Source of the DNA: Methanobacteriota archaeon
Lineage (GTDB): Archaea; Halobacteriota; Methanosarcinia; Methanosarcinales; Methanosarcinaceae
Direction of reading: 5' to 3'
Assembly: GCA_030837265.1 (NCBI GenBank)
Contig: JAUPKV010000369.1
Span: 1 to 10,052 of the forward strand
Length of the DNA stretch: 10,052 nt
Shown here: positions 8,401 through 10,052 of the stretch, one piece after another
Position numbering within the stretch: position 1 is the first letter of the stretch
Layout of the letters: the number at the start of each line of letters is the position of its first letter
The notes under the pieces: generated by a model
Database searches by the model: none
Told to the model about the DNA's origin: nothing
What the model saw: only the letters and a program-made list of their open reading frames with translations
Program-made: the position numbers and the translations under genes

Positions 8401-9978
8401 GCCTGGACTCTCGGACAGCAGATGGCTGACCAGATGCTTGAAGCCTATGTTGCCGAGCATGGAACCTACCCAAGAAAGGTAGCTTATGTCCTATGGGCCG
8501 GGGAAACTACAAGGCATGAAGGAGTTATGGAAGCAGAGATATTCTACCTGCTAGGGGTCAAACCTGTTTGGAACAGTGGCAGGGTAGTTGATGTGGAAGC
8601 TATTCCCACGGAAACGCTGGGAAGACCCAGAGTTGATGTGGTAATTCAGATATCCGGGCTCTATAGGGATATGTATCCTGACAAGGTGCGCCTGCTGGAT
8701 AAAGCTGTAAAATTGGCTTATGCTCAGGAAGACTCGCCCAACTATGTCCGCGAAAATGTTGAAGCTTTGAAAGCCTCTTTGATGAGTGAAAATTCCCTTA
8801 ACGAAAGTGAGGCTCTGGACCTTGCACTGCTGAGAATATTCGGATCTGCAGACGGTGCATATGGCACAGGGCTTCCGAATGCAATCTCTGCAAGTGATAC
8901 CTGGGAGAGCAATGATGCGCTTGCAGACCTTTACATCAGCAAGATGTGTAACGCCTATGGAGAAAATGTCTGGGGTGAAAACCTGAAGGATCTTTTCGAA
9001 AAGAACCTTGAAGGGGTTGAGGCTACTGTGCACAGCCGGAGCACAAACCTTTACGGAACTCTGGATAACGATGATTTCTTCCAGTACCTGGGAGGGTTGA
9101 ACCTTGCTGTCAGCTCAGTTTCGGGAGGAAAGTATCCGGATTCCTTTATAGCAAATATGCTGACAGTCGGGGACGAGAAGACCGAAACTCTGGATAAGTT
9201 TCTCACAAGGGAAACATACTCTCGCTATTTCAATCCGAACTGGATCGAAGGTATGCAGGAACACGGTTATGCAGGAGCCAGAGAAATGTCAGACTTTATT
9301 GAGAATCTATGGGGCTGGGAAGCTACTAATCCGAATTTGATCAGTGATGACATGTGGAATCAGGTGTATCAGACCTATGTAGGAGACCAGGAACTCAGTG
9401 GCTGGATTGAGCAGAATAATCCCTATGCATACCAATCTATGACAGCCAGGATGCTTGAAACTGCTCGTAAGGGCAATTGGGATGCCTCGGATGAGGTTCT
9501 CGAAAGCCTGGCTACGGAATATGCAGAGTCCGTAGTCGAAGACGGGGTCACCTGTTGTCATCATACCTGTGGAAATCCCCTTCTCAACAGTTATGTTTCG
9601 GGTATGGTTTCGGTTCCGGGTTTTAGCGAAGCAATTGAAAAGGCTACGCAGGAATCTCTTAAGCAGGAAGAACCTGAAAAACACAGCAACAGTGGAAATA
9701 AAGGAAGTTCAACACCTGTGATTCAAAGTTCGGGGAGCAGCAATCAGACTGTTCAGCGATCTGATTCAGGGTACGGAACAGATTCTTCAAAACCGGGTCC
9801 CGAAATTCAGAGTTCGTCAGAACCTAATTATGTGGAAGGTTATGAGATGCAGAACGGTTCTACCAAAGCAACAGGAAACGGAGGGGTTTCCTTCTCCGGA
9901 TCCGATATAATAGGAGTCTCCGTCGTAGTGTTGGCAGCAGGTGGGATATACCTGGGATTCTTTAGAAAGAAGATTTAA
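5434..9978 (+). CDS. secreted, membrane-anchored CobN/BchH-type chelatase large-subunit homologue (paralogue 2)
   Basis: This 1514-residue paralogue of the gene at 482 has the same topology. A basic N-terminus and hydrophobic core (about 18-36) form a signal peptide, with likely cleavage near A39. Residues about 41-100 resemble a carboxypeptidase-regulatory-like beta-sandwich (TTSDAEGNYLLSGISAGNYT) that lacks its first strand or strands; the first paralogue has no such domain. The family body follows: YYNHGGGKDNI at 526-536, HFGRHGTQEWLPG at 708-720 with the conserved Glu E716, a GEGNEAKRR...IVDHLVPP stretch nearer to classical CobN than in paralogue 1, DNDDFFQYLGG at 1211-1221 and WIEGM from W1270. 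CCHHTC lies at 1374-1379. A Ser/Asn-rich linker then leads to a transmembrane helix at about 1492-1510 and a RKKI end. The enzyme body should face outward. A role in extracellular tetrapyrrole or metal handling is inferred. Differences in the signature motif suggest that the two paralogues prefer different substrates. The twin palindromes upstream point to control separate from paralogue 1. Confidence 0.88.
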   Translation: MKERFNKGKDPLNKKTKASVLIFLIFLILFSISPVAGSADVQYELIASTTSDAEGNYLLSGISAGNYTLVALSNVDKWRRADEQIQVRNGENVVINLDTSSKNIDTNESQALLDLLGSNADGNDTDLSGTAKISGLTRQKQMNGDPISLGSTDVLLLRKVVKETQDNSSNSEHLNIAIVTGYRSHELPLKNLRGEIDNNSSLNLTLSCFMADYVMENNVDLSGMDIIYINMLSPSTAQKLTPTVDMAIANGCVVIDDDTLLNESIPLSADQIESYREKLNNYWLNGAYDQSNLKNLIFCIAHDCCGRSNLQYEEPHTLPERAIYHTNMSGYFTDSLDTYLAWYSNRSDGGRIYDPARPTVAITMYQSYFPFQIEPIDALISELEARDFNVIATYGSDNLSSGDFFKQGDEVLVDAIISFTYFGNKFDAEELDVPIINGIVNNYMNRTEYEASNSPLPADKMMKLDLQELWGAIDPIIMAATELDPETETETSVSIDYQVDWLVDRVENWVDLGEIPESDKKVAIIYYNHGGGKDNIGASYLDVVPSLSNLLDAMAADGYALNKSQSLNETELLDLMVTQGINIGTWAPGELQKLVGTGKVVLVPENTYKEWFLELPAEKQQEVINQWGPAPGEIMVWGNESGKYLVIPKIEVGNNVLLAPQPSRGWLDNNDALYHDKDLPPHHQYIAFYLWLQHSEEEGGFGSDVLVHFGRHGTQEWLPGKEFGLSRYDWPSLMIGNLPVVYPYVMDGLGEGNEAKRRGGAVIVDHLVPPIISAGSYGDYANLSEAIQNYEQEKVDGSLKSAHRSEVLNLTLSLSLDEEFNMTEAQNNETYFNTTFLEGLEILLDDYKSQSMPYGLHILGTSPKGEQLVGMVNSMLGTDFTDSVHEFNETENSQLYLLDLVLDRGVNATDAQMQVLGTKNETVTTFLSSAEEYAVNLSLGEEEIQQVLNAMDGKFIPGNLGGDPVRNPETLPSGRNFYAFDQRIVPTEAAWTLGQQMADQMLEAYVAEHGTYPRKVAYVLWAGETTRHEGVMEAEIFYLLGVKPVWNSGRVVDVEAIPTETLGRPRVDVVIQISGLYRDMYPDKVRLLDKAVKLAYAQEDSPNYVRENVEALKASLMSENSLNESEALDLALLRIFGSADGAYGTGLPNAISASDTWESNDALADLYISKMCNAYGENVWGENLKDLFEKNLEGVEATVHSRSTNLYGTLDNDDFFQYLGGLNLAVSSVSGGKYPDSFIANMLTVGDEKTETLDKFLTRETYSRYFNPNWIEGMQEHGYAGAREMSDFIENLWGWEATNPNLISDDMWNQVYQTYVGDQELSGWIEQNNPYAYQSMTARMLETARKGNWDASDEVLESLATEYAESVVEDGVTCCHHTCGNPLLNSYVSGMVSVPGFSEAIEKATQESLKQEEPEKHSNSGNKGSSTPVIQSSGSSNQTVQRSDSGYGTDSSKPGPEIQSSSEPNYVEGYEMQNGSTKATGNGGVSFSGSDIIGVSVVVLAAGGIYLGFFRKKI

Positions 9979-9979
9979 G
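9814..9979 (+). repeat. conserved C-terminal anchor segment, copy 2
   Basis: This is the partner of 4670-4835, with the same length and no gaps. It encodes SSEPNYVEGYEMQNGS, the membrane helix and the RKKI tail. Only four amino acids and eight silent sites differ from copy 1 over 54 codons. Confidence 0.85.
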
Positions 9980-10036
9980 AAAATATGCAGAAGGTTTAAT
10001 AAAATATGCAGAAGGTTTAAGAAAATATGAAGAAGT
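9974..10036 (+). repeat. three-unit 21-bp tandem repeat spanning the stop codon
   Basis: Units start at 9974, 9995 and 10016, each beginning TTTAA and containing AAAATATG. The first two share AAAATATGCAGAAGG and the third is degenerate. Because 21 is a multiple of three, every unit repeats the in-frame TAA of the gene, giving stops in series. The ATG in each unit opens only five-residue or shorter peptides, so I do not call genes here. Replication slippage is a likely origin. Confidence 0.8.
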
Positions 10037-10052
10037 AGAGCGTTTTTGTATA
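10037..10052 (+). terminator. possible left half of a terminator, cut by the window end
   Basis: AGAGCG followed by TTTTT resembles the left arm and loop start of the terminator after the first gene (4850-4860). The matching right arm would lie beyond the window, so this is only a hint. Confidence 0.25.

Noticed and set aside
482..9978. Numerous minus-strand and alternate-frame open stretches of 60-180 codons inside the two large genes
   Set aside because: They are shadows of long, clearly conserved coding sequences, with no independent start signals or family resemblance.
482..9978. Naming the genes cobN
   Set aside because: Family membership is clear, but the extracellular topology and missing ATPase partners make cobaltochelatase activity in B12 synthesis doubtful, so the symbol would mislead.
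9974..10036. CRISPR array
   Set aside because: The units are contiguous 21-bp tandem copies with no unique spacers between them.

Overview
The window looks like part of a methanogenic archaeal chromosome, most likely Methanosarcina or a close relative. The grounds are two very long, exported, N-glycosylation-sequon-rich CobN-like proteins with archaeal-style N-terminal signals and C-terminal membrane anchors, moderate-GC coding DNA, AT-rich intergenic regions and archaeal-type TATA candidates. Genus assignment is from recognition of this protein family and was not tested by any search.

Layout. Positions 1-36 may hold the first codons of a minus-strand gene that leaves the window. Positions 37-481 are non-coding and contain a structured hairpin and a candidate promoter. 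Positions 482-4834 encode a 1450-residue secreted, C-terminally anchored CobN/BchH-type chelatase large-subunit homologue. Positions 4835-5433 are a 599-base intergenic region that starts with a terminator-like hairpin and then carries two almost identical 20-base palindromes, 137 bp apart, flanking or overlapping candidate TATA boxes. Positions 5434-9978 encode a second, 1514-residue paralogue with the same overall plan plus a truncated beta-sandwich domain behind the signal peptide. The last 75 bases hold a 21-bp tandem repeat that begins at the stop codon, and what may be the left half of another terminator.

Interpretation. Classical CobN (cobaltochelatase) and BchH/ChlH (Mg-chelatase) are cytoplasmic and work with ATP-hydrolysing AAA+ partners. 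Both proteins here instead carry export signals and a single C-terminal transmembrane helix, so the whole tetrapyrrole-binding body should lie outside the membrane. No AAA+ partner is encoded in the window. The closest known concept is the Bacteroidota HmuS-type extracytoplasmic CobN homologue implicated in removing metal from haem. I therefore read the pair as a surface tetrapyrrole or metal acquisition system (metal insertion, removal, or simple capture). Substrate and direction are unknown.

The two genes seem to be separately controlled: there is a terminator between them, and the twin palindromes lie only in front of the second. The main bodies have diverged, but the last 166 bases are about 92% identical, which suggests that the anchor was shared recently by gene conversion or recombination.
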